Source: Gnetum montanum
Lineage: Eukaryota > Streptophyta > Gnetopsida > Gnetales > Gnetaceae
Direction: 5' to 3'
Assembly (NCBI GenBank): GCA_015680685.1
Contig: MNCI01005296.1
Coordinates: forward strand, 102,687-129,231
Length of the DNA stretch: 26,545 nucleotides
In this document: one piece after another, positions 19,301 through 26,545 of the stretch
Numbering within the stretch: the stretch's first letter is position 1
Layout: each line of letters starts with the position of its first letter
Notes under the pieces: generated by a model
Seen by the model: only the letters and a program-made list of their open reading frames with translations
The model's database searches: none
What the model was told of the DNA's origin: nothing
Position numbers and translations under genes: made by a program

Positions 19301-22300
19301 GACAGGCACAATGTTTATACACAGAAAGAAATAAGAAGCATACCCTTCACAATCCATTGTGGGATAGTTACAGCGTGGAAATCAAATACCAATGCAAACC
19401 ATGCCACAACCTTATAAGACAGGTGCAACAATAACACATAAACTGATAAAATATTCTTAGTCATACCCTAGATGGTCCAACATCATTCCAAACAGGTATG
19501 ACCTCCTTGAGCAAGGCAGAATCGTCACAAGCTCTACGCAACTATGTTAATATATCTACTAAGAGAATTAATTTAATTATAATTTATAAATTTAATAAGA
19601 AAATTAAATTAACTTTAATTTCTAAATCTAATAAATAAATTCATTAATAAGATATCATTGTCAAGATTCAATAAAATACGCTTAGAAAAACAAAGGAAAT
19701 CAATAAGCTTTATTCATTGCATAAACACTTGATTCCACGTCAACCAAATGGTTCTAGGCTATGAAAGTATGACAACACTCTGATAAAGTCTTGCCGCATG
19801 GTGAGGTGATGACACAAAAATACAAAAGAAATAAAAGAAGACCCATTTACACAAGGACAGAGAAGCTGGAAAACTAAAGGAAGGCAAAGGAAATCAAAGA
19901 TGTGACATGAACTCCTCATATAAGTATTTATCAGTGATTACAAAGTAAGCAAAACAATTTTTTTTGGCTTCTTGAAAAAGTCAGAAAATCTAAAAAAGTT
20001 GGCAAACCTTCGGAAAACAGTTAGCTTAAAAAGGCATGTTTAAAAGGCAATATTTCAGAGGTTTCATATTGCACATTGTATAAATATGCATACTAAACAT
20101 AGATAATACAATTGAAGATAAAAACTACAAAACATATTAACAGAAAACATGATCAACATTTAAAGTTGCAAACTATGTTACTATAAGCGCAAATACTATT
20201 AAAGTTCAGTATCCAAATGCTTCTTGAATTGTTTCTTCAATATCCACCCTAATAGATGCAAATGCTTTTGCAACTTGCTCCATTTCTAAATATGCATTCT
20301 TGATGATCAAATGCTGCTTTTCTAAATTTATATCAAAAGATATATCAACTCAGTTTAGCCATGTCATCTACATCTTTATTAGGACTGTCATCATCATCAT
20401 TATCTCTCTCACTATTAGAGTCATCATATTCTATAAGATTAATTGAAAAATCATCCTAATCATTGCTTTGTACATTATAAGTGCTTTGAGACTTAGAAGT
20501 AGAAGAGAAATCTTGTTAACTAATTTTTATTAAATTTTTAAACTTTAATTAAATTTAAGAAATTTTGAATTTAATTATTCTAACTAAAATAAATTATAAA
20601 TACTTTATTATATTTAAAAGACTTTTTCAAAAAAGTCATCATTTTTTACTACTTTTTCAAAAAAGTCACACTGAATTGGCTAGTTTTTCCCAAAGTGGTA
20701 ATTTGGCTAGTTTTTCCCAAAGTGGTGAAAAATTACCGACTTTTTAATTACTAGTATTTATAGTTTTCGAATGCGGTAAAGGAGGGTGTACTAATGCTAG
20801 GGAGCTAGCTCCAAGGGGCTAGCACAGGGGGTGTGCTAGCATAGGGGAGTTAGCTCCAACAAGCTAGCGTAGGGGACTCTTTCCTGGCCATTGTTCCAAT
20901 CTAAATTGCAATTTCCCAATATGGGTGCTCTAGCGCTTGGGAGTTAGCTCCATTGGGCCTAGCAAAGCGTAGCAGCTTAGGGTTACCCCCTAGCACATGG
21001 GGCATGCTAGCTGTAGGGAGGTAACTCATCCACATGAAGAGGAAATTGCAAATTTAAGTATATTTTAAGCTCCAAATTAATGACAAATGTCCCAAATGTG
21101 TCCTAAATGCCTAAAAAAGGTTCTAGAGCACATGAAAGACAAAAACGAGAGTCTAAGGAGGGAAAACTCTGAGGAAAGAGGAACTGCACCTGCACACATG
21201 TAGAGGAACTGGCACCCCACCAATACCTCAACCTCAACTATTATTGAAGTGTGTCAAATGAACTGAGACAAATTCAGAGCTTACAAAATGACACAATATT
21301 GCACTGGATGCCTCATCAACAAGTAATTTATTCTGCAGTATAGATGATTTTTCTAGAGTTCAATAATCTTACTTTTAAGCGTTAAAGTCTCTTCATTTTA
21401 TAGTGTATTCATTTTACATTTGCAATTATGCCCTGCTATCATTTTACATTGACAGTTGCTCTTAAACATTTTTAAGCAATAGCTTCTGCTGATATGTCTA
21501 TGAAATCTGCATGGCATGAAATTCTGGTAAATAGTTGTTTTAAATCAAGAGCATGAATTTTTGCTGCCCTTAATTTACATATGCTTCTTGGATTTGATGG
21601 CACTTCATAATATTGTAAAAGAGGATCAGCTGATGTCATATGATTTGCCTTTAATGAGTTGAGTGCTAGCAAAACTCAAATAGTGAGAGCTATTTTAAAA
21701 TTGACTGCCGATGGCCTTTCTTCTAGTTGAAAAAATGAAGTTAAGTACATTAGCAATATTCTGTGTTGGGAATTGAGCAGTGGAAACTGAAAATGTGCAG
21801 AAGTTTCTTTTTCTTTTTGGTGGAAATTTATCAAATCTTGTTAAATTCTGAGTTTTCTGAGTGCACCATTGGATCATGGTGAAGTCATGGCAGAGAAAAA
21901 TTGACACCAAGTATTCCACTAGTGGTGGTGAAGTGACCACTGGTCATGATGAATTGACCAATGGTCCTGGTGAGGTTTTGGCACAGAAAAAATTGAAACT
22001 GAGTATCCTACTAGTGGTGCTGAAGGACCACTAGTCGTGGCGAGGTTGTGGCACAGAAAAAATAATTTTTTAGTAGACTATGATCTCATTACTAGCTACA
22101 AGCCTTGGAGGAGTTGTAAATATACCTTCAAATGACCAATGGTAGTGGTCAAATTAAAAATCCTTAATGTATTGAGTTTTATTGATTGCATTTCAATAAA
22201 AATTAGTTCATTGGTTTCACCTCTTTTTGTACTTTGTATGTGATGCTCTAGAGAGGATGAAAACAACTTAATTACAATGAATTGGTTGAAAATAATCTAA

Positions 22301-24684
22301 ATGATGCTTAAACTTCTACCTTATTGCTGAATTGATCTAATCTAACTTGAATCTTGAATCTTTGAGTTCTGAATTATGACGCACAAATGTTAAAGATGTT
22401 TTGAGTTGATGGTTATGAATCAATAATGAAATTGATGCTTGATTGAATGCAGCCCAAATGATGAATTGATGAAATTTGATGGTTCTTAATGAATTGATGA
22501 TAAAAATGATGAGAGATGTTGATGATTGAGAGGAATTGATGATTGTTGATTGATGATGATGATGACTAATGAAATGTTGATCCATGTTGATAATTGATGA
22601 TGAGAAAATTTGAATTAAGGAGAAAATTAGGAATAATCTCTTTCTTTCTTTAAAAATTCTTAAATACAACATGATTTGTTCATACATTTATAGGCATTCA
22701 ATGGGGCTAACATTACTAATGATGGGACCAGTCTTTTTCCATGTTTAAAGGGCTAGAATATGAAAAGACTTAACAGATTGGAGCCATTCTACTAATACAT
22801 CCACCCATCAATCTTATAATAAAATTGAAAATATAATAACTAGCCTATTTTGGCTTATATGGAATATTCAAATGAAAATTACAAAGCTTTGGTTCCTAGC
22901 TACATAAAAGCGAATTTGTCTTCAATTGAACTTGAACTTTAGACTTTGTCTTCATGTCTTCATAAAAATTGGCTTCATCTTATCATACTACTTTTTCTAA
23001 TGTAAGTGTGGCTTTCCATGACTTTGATTTTTGGTATTTGATTCATGTTTTTTCTTCTAAATTTTTACCCACAGCATGGACAATGAATGATGGTAAAATT
23101 TGAGGTATAAAAGTGCATACTAAAACCAACATTCTGTGCCCTTTTCGAAGTTTTAAGGTACAAAGATGGTCTGGTTGGATTTTATTCATAACCAAAAAAC
23201 ATTCCTTTTTACCTTTGATAAATGCAACAAAGAATCTTGGTTGTTTACGTTGAAGAGAGACTGACTTCTTTCAGAAATGCATAGGATTTATTCTGCTTGC
23301 TTATTCTTGGACAAATAATTGTCTTGAAACCGCATTCCTGAAATGTCTTCTTTACTTTTTCTTCATGCTTTATCCTTTAGTAGGGTACTTTTGTATTTTC
23401 TGCTTTGCTGCGTGGCCCACTTATCATAATCTACCACTGAGAGCATCGGCCCTGATGGTCTGTTGCTCCCATCAGGGTGGTGAGAAATGATGCTAATAGT
23501 AGAAGCAAGATTTGGGGTGTTGATTGGTAATCATGCAAGTCCTCGCTTGTGAGGTACAGTTTGATATTCTAGTATTTGGTCTTGAGTTTTCTTGTGCCTG
23601 GTAAGCAGGCAAGTTGCTAAGTGAAGCAATGATGTTCTTTTCCCCAAACTGATGCAGGCTTAAACATAAACGGGATTTGTTCATACCTGATTCTGAGAAT
23701 ACTCTTGTGAGTGCTTGCTGGCAGTTGGTCTCTCTTGTGAAACCTCTTGTGATTCGGAGTTTCATGGTCAAGACCTTGTTCCTTGCATCTATATTGCCTA
23801 ATGGATGTTGGTCATTACTGCATTAAATTGGATTGTTAGGAATAACTTGAGACCAAGTGCTACCTTTGTGGTTGTTGTTGTGAGCCCCCATTGAACTAGC
23901 TCATTTGCTTTGCATTGTGATTTAAATGGTGGACTTAAACCATGTACAGTAGGGACATTTGTAGATTTATGCAATTGGTATACCCCTTGGTGAAAATGAA
24001 CCAGAAAAATCCAGTTGAAGAGAAATTTTCTGTTATTTGTTTGTGATGTACATTTTCAATTTATATCACACTTTTATAGTATATCATTGTTTGTAGGTCT
24101 GGAAGATGCCAATTCTAGTTCAAAATGAATTTCACTAATCTGATCTGATCTATTCAACGAAATATTATTGAAAATTTCTGTTTTTTTATGCAATTTTTTT
24201 TAAACAAAAAGCAGACACTGAATTGGCTTTACAGGGATATATTTATGCTTGTAGTTTTATACCTACTGGAACTGTATATTCATTGTCAGTTTTATGTACT
24301 TATTTTAGGAACCGGATGTCCCAAAGTTCTTTCTCTACGAATAGAAGGTGATCTCATTGAAGGAAATTTAATTAAGGGCTTTGCTGAAGTTGCATGGTGT
24401 GGTGGAACCCCAAGCAAAGGTGTAGCTAGGTGCGTATATTATTCTTCTGATGATTAATACACATTATTTACATTTGTAAATAAACAGACTTATTTTGTAT
24501 ATGAACAGTTGGCTCAGGCGGAAGTGGAATAGCAGCCCAGTTGTTATTTCGGGTGCTGAAGATGAAGAATATAGATTGACGTTTGATGATGTTGATTGTA
24601 GTCTTGTATTTATGTATACTCCTGTCACCAAGGAAGGGAGGAAGGGAGAACCACAGTATGCCATGACAGAATTTGTTAAAGCAG
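12728..24684 (+). CDS. AIR9: AIR9-like microtubule-associated protein, N-terminal 631 residues (13 exons, 3' end outside window)
   Basis: AIR9 is a large plant protein on cortical microtubules, the preprophase band and the phragmoplast, and it returns to the cortical division site when the new cell plate arrives. Family order is a Ser-rich basic microtubule-binding N-terminus, leucine-rich repeats, then a long series of A9 repeats. Here residues 1-214 are Ser-rich and basic, 215-382 are LRRs with cap, and about 395-631 cover the first A9-type repeats. Joining 12728-13369, 13449-13520, 14380-14445, 14546-14617, 14711-14776, 14884-14946, 15123-15188, 15375-15474, 15550-15651, 18356-18588, 18710-18824, 24309-24429 and 24509-24684 gives one open frame with GT-AG introns. 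The start has a strong context (AACAATGG) and an in-frame stop at 12698-12700. From memory Arabidopsis AIR9 is about 1,700 residues, so roughly a third is present. No disabling change was seen in the exons. Confidence 0.93.
13449..13520 (+). CDS. AIR9: AIR9 exon 2: LRR 1 (residues 215-238)
   Basis: The exon is 72 nt and phase 0. It encodes RLDLRGHKLRSLDSG then LNLSPNLE, the first leucine-rich repeat of AIR9. The acceptor is TTTCTGGCAG and the donor GTAAGT. Intron 1 before it is only 79 nt. Confidence 0.93.
13521..14379 (+). other. AIR9: AIR9 intron 2 (859 nt)
   Basis: A GT-AG intron between LRR 1 and LRR 2, AT-rich, with no repeat or gene recognised. A short direct repeat of CACATTATTCATT lies at about 14110-14140. 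Confidence 0.85.
14380..14445 (+). CDS. AIR9: AIR9 exon 3: LRR 2 (residues 239-260)
   Basis: The exon is 66 nt and phase 0, encoding FVYLRDNKLSSLIGIEILKK plus VK. The acceptor CCTTTTTAG was chosen so that FVYLRDN is kept; a later CTCAG would remove it and break the frame. The donor GTGTGA is weak, but the next exon continues the motif as VLDLSFN. Confidence 0.9.
14546..14617 (+). CDS. AIR9: AIR9 exon 4: LRR 3 (residues 261-284)
   Basis: The exon is 72 nt and phase 0, encoding VLDLSFNEFKGTGFEPLENC plus KGLQ. It matches the AIR9 'VLDLSFN.FKG.GFEPLENC' block almost exactly. Acceptor CCTACAG, donor GTTTGA. Confidence 0.94.
14711..14776 (+). CDS. AIR9: AIR9 exon 5: LRR 4 (residues 285-306)
   Basis: The exon is 66 nt and phase 0, encoding QLYLAGNQITSLSGLPELPN plus LE, a near match to the AIR9 family. 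The acceptor is TTTTTTGCAG and the donor GTAGTT. Confidence 0.95.
14884..14946 (+). CDS. AIR9: AIR9 exon 6: LRR 5 (residues 307-327)
   Basis: The exon is 63 nt and phase 0, encoding FLSVAQNKLKSLVMASQPRL plus Q. It is too short for most ORF finders but matches AIR9 'SVAQNKLKSL.MASQPRLQ'. The donor is GTATTC. Confidence 0.94.
15123..15188 (+). CDS. AIR9: AIR9 exon 7: LRR 6 (residues 328-349)
   Basis: The exon is 66 nt and phase 0, encoding VLAASKNKISTLKGFPYLPM plus LE. The acceptor is ATTGAAAG and the donor GTTAGT. The acceptor has a poor pyrimidine tract, yet frame and homology fix it. Confidence 0.93.
15375..15474 (+). CDS. AIR9: AIR9 exon 8: LRR cap (residues 350-382)
   Basis: The exon is 100 nt, starts in phase 0 and ends after one base of the next codon. 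It encodes HLRLEENPILEMPHLEAAAI then LLVGVTLKKFNDR, the family's LRR-closing segment. The acceptor is CATTTCAG and the donor GTATCC. It ends the all-phase-0 exon block. Confidence 0.94.
15550..15651 (+). CDS. AIR9: AIR9 exon 9: linker to A9 repeats (residues 383-416)
   Basis: The exon is 102 nt, with a G from exon 8 completing its first codon. It encodes DISADEKKLAKQYPAHTSLC then IRDGWDFCGPEKAS. AIR9 relatives have 'KRYP..T.LC.R.GW.FC' here. The donor GTACAT is weak but is the only one fitting the phase of exon 10; intron 8 before it is just 75 nt. Confidence 0.92.
17381..17430 (+). repeat. Tandem duplication, 26-bp unit, two copies
   Basis: ATATCCTTTTGATATTCACC and the next four bases occur twice back to back at 17381 and 17407 without a mismatch. 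Identity this high amid decayed repeats suggests a recent slippage event. Confidence 0.85.
17750..17852 (-). mobile_element. tRNA-derived SINE-like relic in AIR9 intron 9
   Basis: On the minus strand TTAGCCTAGTGG (plus 17835-17846) fits the polymerase III A box (TRGCNNAGTGG). CATGGGTTCAATTA (plus 17793-17806) fits the B box, about 40 bases downstream. This spacing is typical of tRNA heads of plant SINEs. The element lies antisense to AIR9. The 3' tail is not clear. Confidence 0.6.
18356..18588 (+). CDS. AIR9: AIR9 exon 10: first A9-type repeat, first half (residues 417-494)
   Basis: The exon is 233 nt and encodes DSTMDFLLSKWKCNLPPGYL, then a Cys-x-Cys-His segment (ACKCHFVF) and TELTLRYQWFISEK. 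Relatives share 'FL...W...LPSGYLIK.A' and 'CQCHF'. The acceptor is tandem, TAGCAG: either AG keeps the frame, the upstream one (exon start 18353) adding one Ala. The donor GTAAGA has a second copy 51 bases downstream. Confidence 0.92.
18710..18824 (+). CDS. AIR9: AIR9 exon 11: first A9-type repeat, second half (residues 495-532)
   Basis: The exon is 115 nt, phase 0 at entry, and ends after one base of a codon. It encodes VYWPKREEIDKHLKVECTPV then LREVEYSPIFAVSAPVAP. The 'VYWPKRE.I...LK.ECTPV' block is a clear AIR9 signature. The donor is GTATGG. Confidence 0.95.
19286..19431 (+). repeat. Degenerate repeat, three copies of an ACAATCC..GGGACAGG-type motif
   Basis: GCAATCCCTTGAGGGACAGG (about 19287), ACAATCCATTGTGGGATAGT (about 19350) and ACAACCTTATAAGACAGG (about 19407) recur at roughly 55-63 bp spacing, each followed by a similar CAA/CAG tail. 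The similarity is modest. Confidence 0.35.
20206..20515 (-). pseudogene. Unidentified acidic pseudo-coding fragment in AIR9 intron 11
   Basis: On the minus strand an open stretch encodes a Ser- and Asp-rich segment (SNSERDNDDDDSPNKDVDDM, about 20350-20410) with one stop upstream of it. After a stop and frameshift, 44 codons follow, including EMEQVAKAFASIRVDIEETI and ending AFGY before a stop at 20206-20208. The shape resembles the charged C-terminal end of a transposon-encoded or captured protein. I do not recognise the family. Confidence 0.35.
20618..20727 (+). repeat. Two interleaved direct duplications, one of them a palindrome
   Basis: ACTTTTTCAAAAAAGTCA occurs at about 20622 and again at about 20651; its core GACTTTTT/AAAAAGTC is self-complementary. 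TTGGCTAGTTTTTCCCAAAG then occurs at about 20678 and 20703, each followed by TGGT. A related TTGAAAAAGTCAG and AAAAAAGTTGGC lie at 19970-20005, in the opposite sense. Confidence 0.7.
20790..21020. repeat. GCTAGC-rich, GC-raised repeat tract
   Basis: The hexamer GCTAGC occurs five times in about 230 bp, set in variants of GGGAGTTAGCTCC and GGGGCTAGCACA. Because GCTAGC and AGCTAGCT are palindromic, the tract can fold in several ways. Its base composition is clearly richer in G/C than the intron around it, so it is probably inserted DNA. Confidence 0.6.
21864..22062 (+). repeat. Degenerate tandem repeat, about 70-91 bp unit, at least two and a half copies
   Basis: The block GAAGTCATGGCAGAGAAAAA (21881), GAGGTTTTGGCACAGAAAAA (21972) and GAGGTTGTGGCACAGAAAAA (22042) recurs. 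The first two are each followed by TTGA, AGTATYC and ACTAGTGGTG. The first unit carries an extra GAATTGACCAATGGTC-type segment, itself a subrepeat of GACCACTGGTCATGAT. Confidence 0.75.
22400..22580 (+). repeat. TGATGA/GAATTGATGA microsatellite-like tract
   Basis: TGATG and GAATTGATGA occur many times in varied order, giving a degenerate simple repeat. The minus-strand open frame over it (22337-22687) reads as Ile/Ser/His/Asn runs and is an artefact of the repeat. Confidence 0.7.
23450..23477 (+). repeat. Short perfect hairpin in AIR9 intron 11
   Basis: CCCTGATGG (23450-23458) pairs perfectly with CCATCAGGG (23469-23477) around a 10-nt loop. Its role is unknown; it may be chance or the end of a small inverted-repeat element. 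Confidence 0.45.
24309..24429 (+). CDS. AIR9: AIR9 exon 12: second A9-type repeat, first half (residues 533-572)
   Basis: The exon is 121 nt, reached after a 5.5-kb intron. It encodes GTGCPKVLSLRIEGDLIEGN then LIKGFAEVAWCGGTPSKGVA and R, matching AIR9 'P.V.SL...G.L.EGN.IKG.A.VAWCGGTP'. The acceptor is TATTTTAG and the donor GTGCGT. Confidence 0.95.
24509..24684 (+). CDS. AIR9: AIR9 exon 13: second A9-type repeat, second half (residues 573-631)
   Basis: The exon is 176 nt and encodes SWLRRKWNSSPVVISGAEDE, then DVDCSLVFMYTPVTKEG, then GEPQYAMTEFVKA. It matches 'SWLRRKWN.SPVVI.GAEDEEY' and 'VFMYTPVT.EG..GEPQY..TEFVKA' of AIR9. The donor GTATAA follows after one base of the next codon. The following exon would encode an 'APPSV..V' A9 start and is not in this window. 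Confidence 0.95.
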
Positions 24685-24907
24685 GTATAATTTTAATCCC
24701 CCTCTCTCTCTTTTTCTTTTAAGCCTGTTGTCTGGGACATTGAGGTGACATTGGCTGATCTGCTGATTGTAAATCTTTAAACTTGGATTGCTGCAAGGTC
24801 TTGATTTATGGTGTGAGTTTTCTGTCATATTGCACTCTTCTTATATAATTTTTCATAAATGTTGGGAATGAGAGCTATTTAATAATTTCATTGCTGTGAT
24901 AATAATT

Positions 24908-25000
24908 GTCAGTGAGGCATACCTCACTTGGTTAGAGCATGCACCTTGTGATTTGCAAGTCTTAGGTTGGATCCCAATGAGTATGCTGAGACACATGCCA
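24908..25000 (+). mobile_element. tRNA-like SINE head in AIR9 intron 13
   Basis: CTTGGTTAGAGCATG (24927-24941) fits an A box. CTTGTGATTTGCAAG (24945-24959) forms a tRNA anticodon-like stem with a 7-nt loop. GGTTGGATCCC (24965-24975) fits a B box (GGTTCGATCCC with one change). Just before it, GTGAGG/CCTCAC make a short hairpin. The tail could not be bounded. A decayed tRNA gene is possible, but no acceptor-stem pairing supports a functional tRNA. Confidence 0.6.
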
Positions 25001-25073
25001 ACCTAGGGGCACAATAAAAACATATGTTCAGGTAACATATGCCTATAGTAAAGAAATAACAATCAGTATGAAC

Positions 25074-25421
25074 CTCTTTCTGAGCCATAATTTTACCCAC
25101 GCGTGGAATACATAAGAAAACTAACTTTGAACTGTATCTTGTGTATGATTATATAGCAATGGAAACATCGGTATCCAACATATTGATCAAGCTGACCAAA
25201 CTCTTAACAGTAACTTTTGTATGATTCTATTGCAATGGAAACATCAGTTTCCAACATATTGGTCGACTTGAACAAACTTTTAACATTAATCCAACTTGTG
25301 TATAATTCTGTTACAATGGAAACATCAGTATCCAACATATCGACCAAGCTGACCAAATAATTGTGTATACATCTCTTTTTGAGCCCACAAAAGTGTATAA
25401 TACATAAAGGAAACTAACTTG
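25074..25421 (+). repeat. Three tandem copies of a 76-81 bp unit between outer direct repeats
   Basis: The unit CTTGTGTATGATT...GCAATGGAAACATC...TCCAACATAT occurs at 25138-25213, 25214-25294 and 25295-25360. The array is flanked by a second repeat: CTCTTTCTGAGCC...ATACATAAGAAAACTAACTT (25074-25127) before it and CTCTTTTTGAGCC...ATACATAAAGGAAACTAACTT (25373-25420) after it. Confidence 0.8.
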
Positions 25422-26545
25422 TAAATAGTCTGATGCCAAGGTTCACAATGCATCCATAACTCATTCCAAATTGCAATGAAACTTCATATGCAGTAAAAAC
25501 ATTTAAATCATTCTACACCCAACAAGATCTTGATTAGGCAAATTCATTACTAATAAACATCTCTTCGAAATGAGGTTCCTCTTCTCTAGACAAGAGCTGG
25601 ATTCAAGAGTGTAATACCCATTCATAGGGAGCAAGAGCTAGCACCCGAAGCCCCCTAGAAAGAAAGCTAGTTAAAGGAAGAAAATGCCCAGCTGGCTTTC
25701 TTTCTACAACAATCAAACTAACATTAACCTATAAAATTAAAAAAAAAAATCAACAACGCCTAGATCTAGCTCTAAAACAGGTCAATCAATATTAATTTTC
25801 ATGAATCAAGAGATAATTTTATAAAGAAATAGCCATAGTAAAATATCTGTGCAAGATTCATCAAATTAAAAAAAATCAAACTTTTTATTATTTAACCTAA
25901 AAAGAAATATTTAATCAGGATCATTTGCACATTTGACAACCAAAGAAATGACCACAAAAACAGATAAATTAATAATCTCATATTTGTTCAATCACATAAT
26001 AATATTTTATAATTTCCAGCCACACAAAAACAAGATCTGAATTTAACTCTTGTAACCATTTTACTAGTAATCATTTAATCAGGAAATTCACATGTTCAAT
26101 AGCAAAAAAATAGATAGATCACAACCATAAATTAACATCCTAGGTTTTCCCCCACTCCATCAACTTATAGAAAGATATCAAAATTAGACTTAAGAAGGTA
26201 TAGGAAAAAAAGGTATAATTCAAGATTCAGATCCAAGATTTATGCATTCAAAGGGGGAGGGTTTATCAACCAAATTCCAACCAAAATCCAAGAATTCAAC
26301 AATTTTAAAACATTCACAATTATCAATGGGCCCAAGGATACTCTCACTTTCTGTTGTTGGTACCAATCCTCATATCAGGGATCCATAGCCCCTGTTGGCA
26401 ATCCTTTGCCAAAAATACCCCAAATTGTTATGGGTGTTTCTGAATCGTTACAGAAACAACTCTCATCCAAGCCATTTAGGTGTGAGAATGCAGAGGACTG
26501 GCGGAGAGATCCAAAAAAGGGTAATAAAGGATTTTTTAAAAAAAT

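Larger units (their letters stand above)
18825..24308 (+). other. AIR9: AIR9 intron 11 (5.5 kb), repeat-filled
   Basis: A GT-AG intron between the two A9-type repeats encoded in this window. It contains AT-rich stretches (19200-19680), degenerate repeats near 19286-19430, an unidentified acidic pseudo-coding fragment on the minus strand (20206-20515), duplicated palindromes (20618-20727), a GCTAGC-rich tract (20790-21020), a tandem repeat (21864-22062), a TGATGA-rich microsatellite-like stretch (22400-22580) and a hairpin (23450-23477). Nothing between 22600 and 24300 was recognised as a gene. Confidence 0.85.
24685..26545 (+). other. AIR9: AIR9 intron 13, 5' part (runs off the window)
   Basis: The intron starts with GTATAA at 24685 and no acceptor followed by an A9-like coding block was found before the end. 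It holds a SINE-like relic (24908-25000), a nested direct-repeat structure (25074-25421) and a gene-free stretch from 25430 to the end that is AT-rich, with an A run at 25739-25749. Confidence 0.75.

Noticed and set aside
22337-22687. 116-codon minus-strand open frame in intron 11
   Set aside because: It is made of Ile/Ser/His/Asn runs coming from the TGATGA simple repeat.
24927-24975. Functional tRNA gene
   Set aside because: A and B boxes and an anticodon-like stem are visible, but the acceptor stem does not pair and the T arm is imperfect, so a SINE head or dead tRNA fits better.
26330-26420. Possible retroelement primer-binding site (GGTACCAA... ATATCAGGG)
   Set aside because: It resembles the tRNA-Met site TGGTATCAGAGC only loosely, and no LTR boundary or coding block accompanies it in the window.
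1-26545. CRISPR array, bacterial operon or phage content
   Set aside because: No regular spacer-repeat pattern and no prokaryotic gene layout; spliced plant exons and plant retroelements account for the window.

Overview
This is plant nuclear DNA: AT-rich, with decayed LTR retrotransposons, tRNA-like SINE fragments and one spliced gene on the + strand. The gene is the 5' part of AIR9 (Auxin-Induced in Root cultures 9), a land-plant microtubule-associated protein. Introns swollen to 2.7 and 5.5 kb and old, stop-riddled retroelements suggest a large, repeat-rich genome. A gymnosperm such as a conifer fits best, but that is inference.

Layout. Positions 1-3874 hold the 5' part of a minus-strand Ty3/gypsy (Athila/Tat-like) element: 5' LTR (3349-3874), a primer-binding site matching plant tRNA-Asp (3330-3347), a gag pseudogene (about 1138-2620) and protease remnants (76-711). 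Its left part lies outside the window. It sits inside an older plus-strand Ty1/copia element (3875 to about 7515 plus an uncertain 3' LTR), whose gag is cut at the zinc-knuckle region. The copia part shows protease, integrase, reverse transcriptase and RNase H in order, all broken by stops and frameshifts, with acidic catalytic residues changed to Asn. From 7515 to 12727 there is no recognisable gene. This stretch holds a strong hairpin, a degenerate tandem array (8679-9040), a SINE-like relic, a small inverted-repeat element, a degenerate tandem duplication and the AIR9 upstream region.

From 12728 the AIR9 gene runs to the right edge. Thirteen coding exons (1,894 nt; 631 codons plus one base) can be joined in frame with GT-AG introns. 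Exon 1 encodes a Ser-rich basic N-terminus, exons 2-7 encode one leucine-rich repeat each, exon 8 the LRR cap, and exons 9-13 a linker and the first A9-type repeats. The rest of the protein lies beyond 26545. Introns 9, 11 and 13 carry SINE-like relics, tandem repeats, a GCTAGC-rich tract and an unidentified acidic pseudo-coding fragment.

I found no clear candidate for a wholly new biological system. The most interesting points are the one-repeat-per-exon, all-phase-0 LRR block, a tandem NAGNAG acceptor and a duplicated splice-donor segment in AIR9, and an LTR whose two ends form an inverted repeat of about 60 bp.
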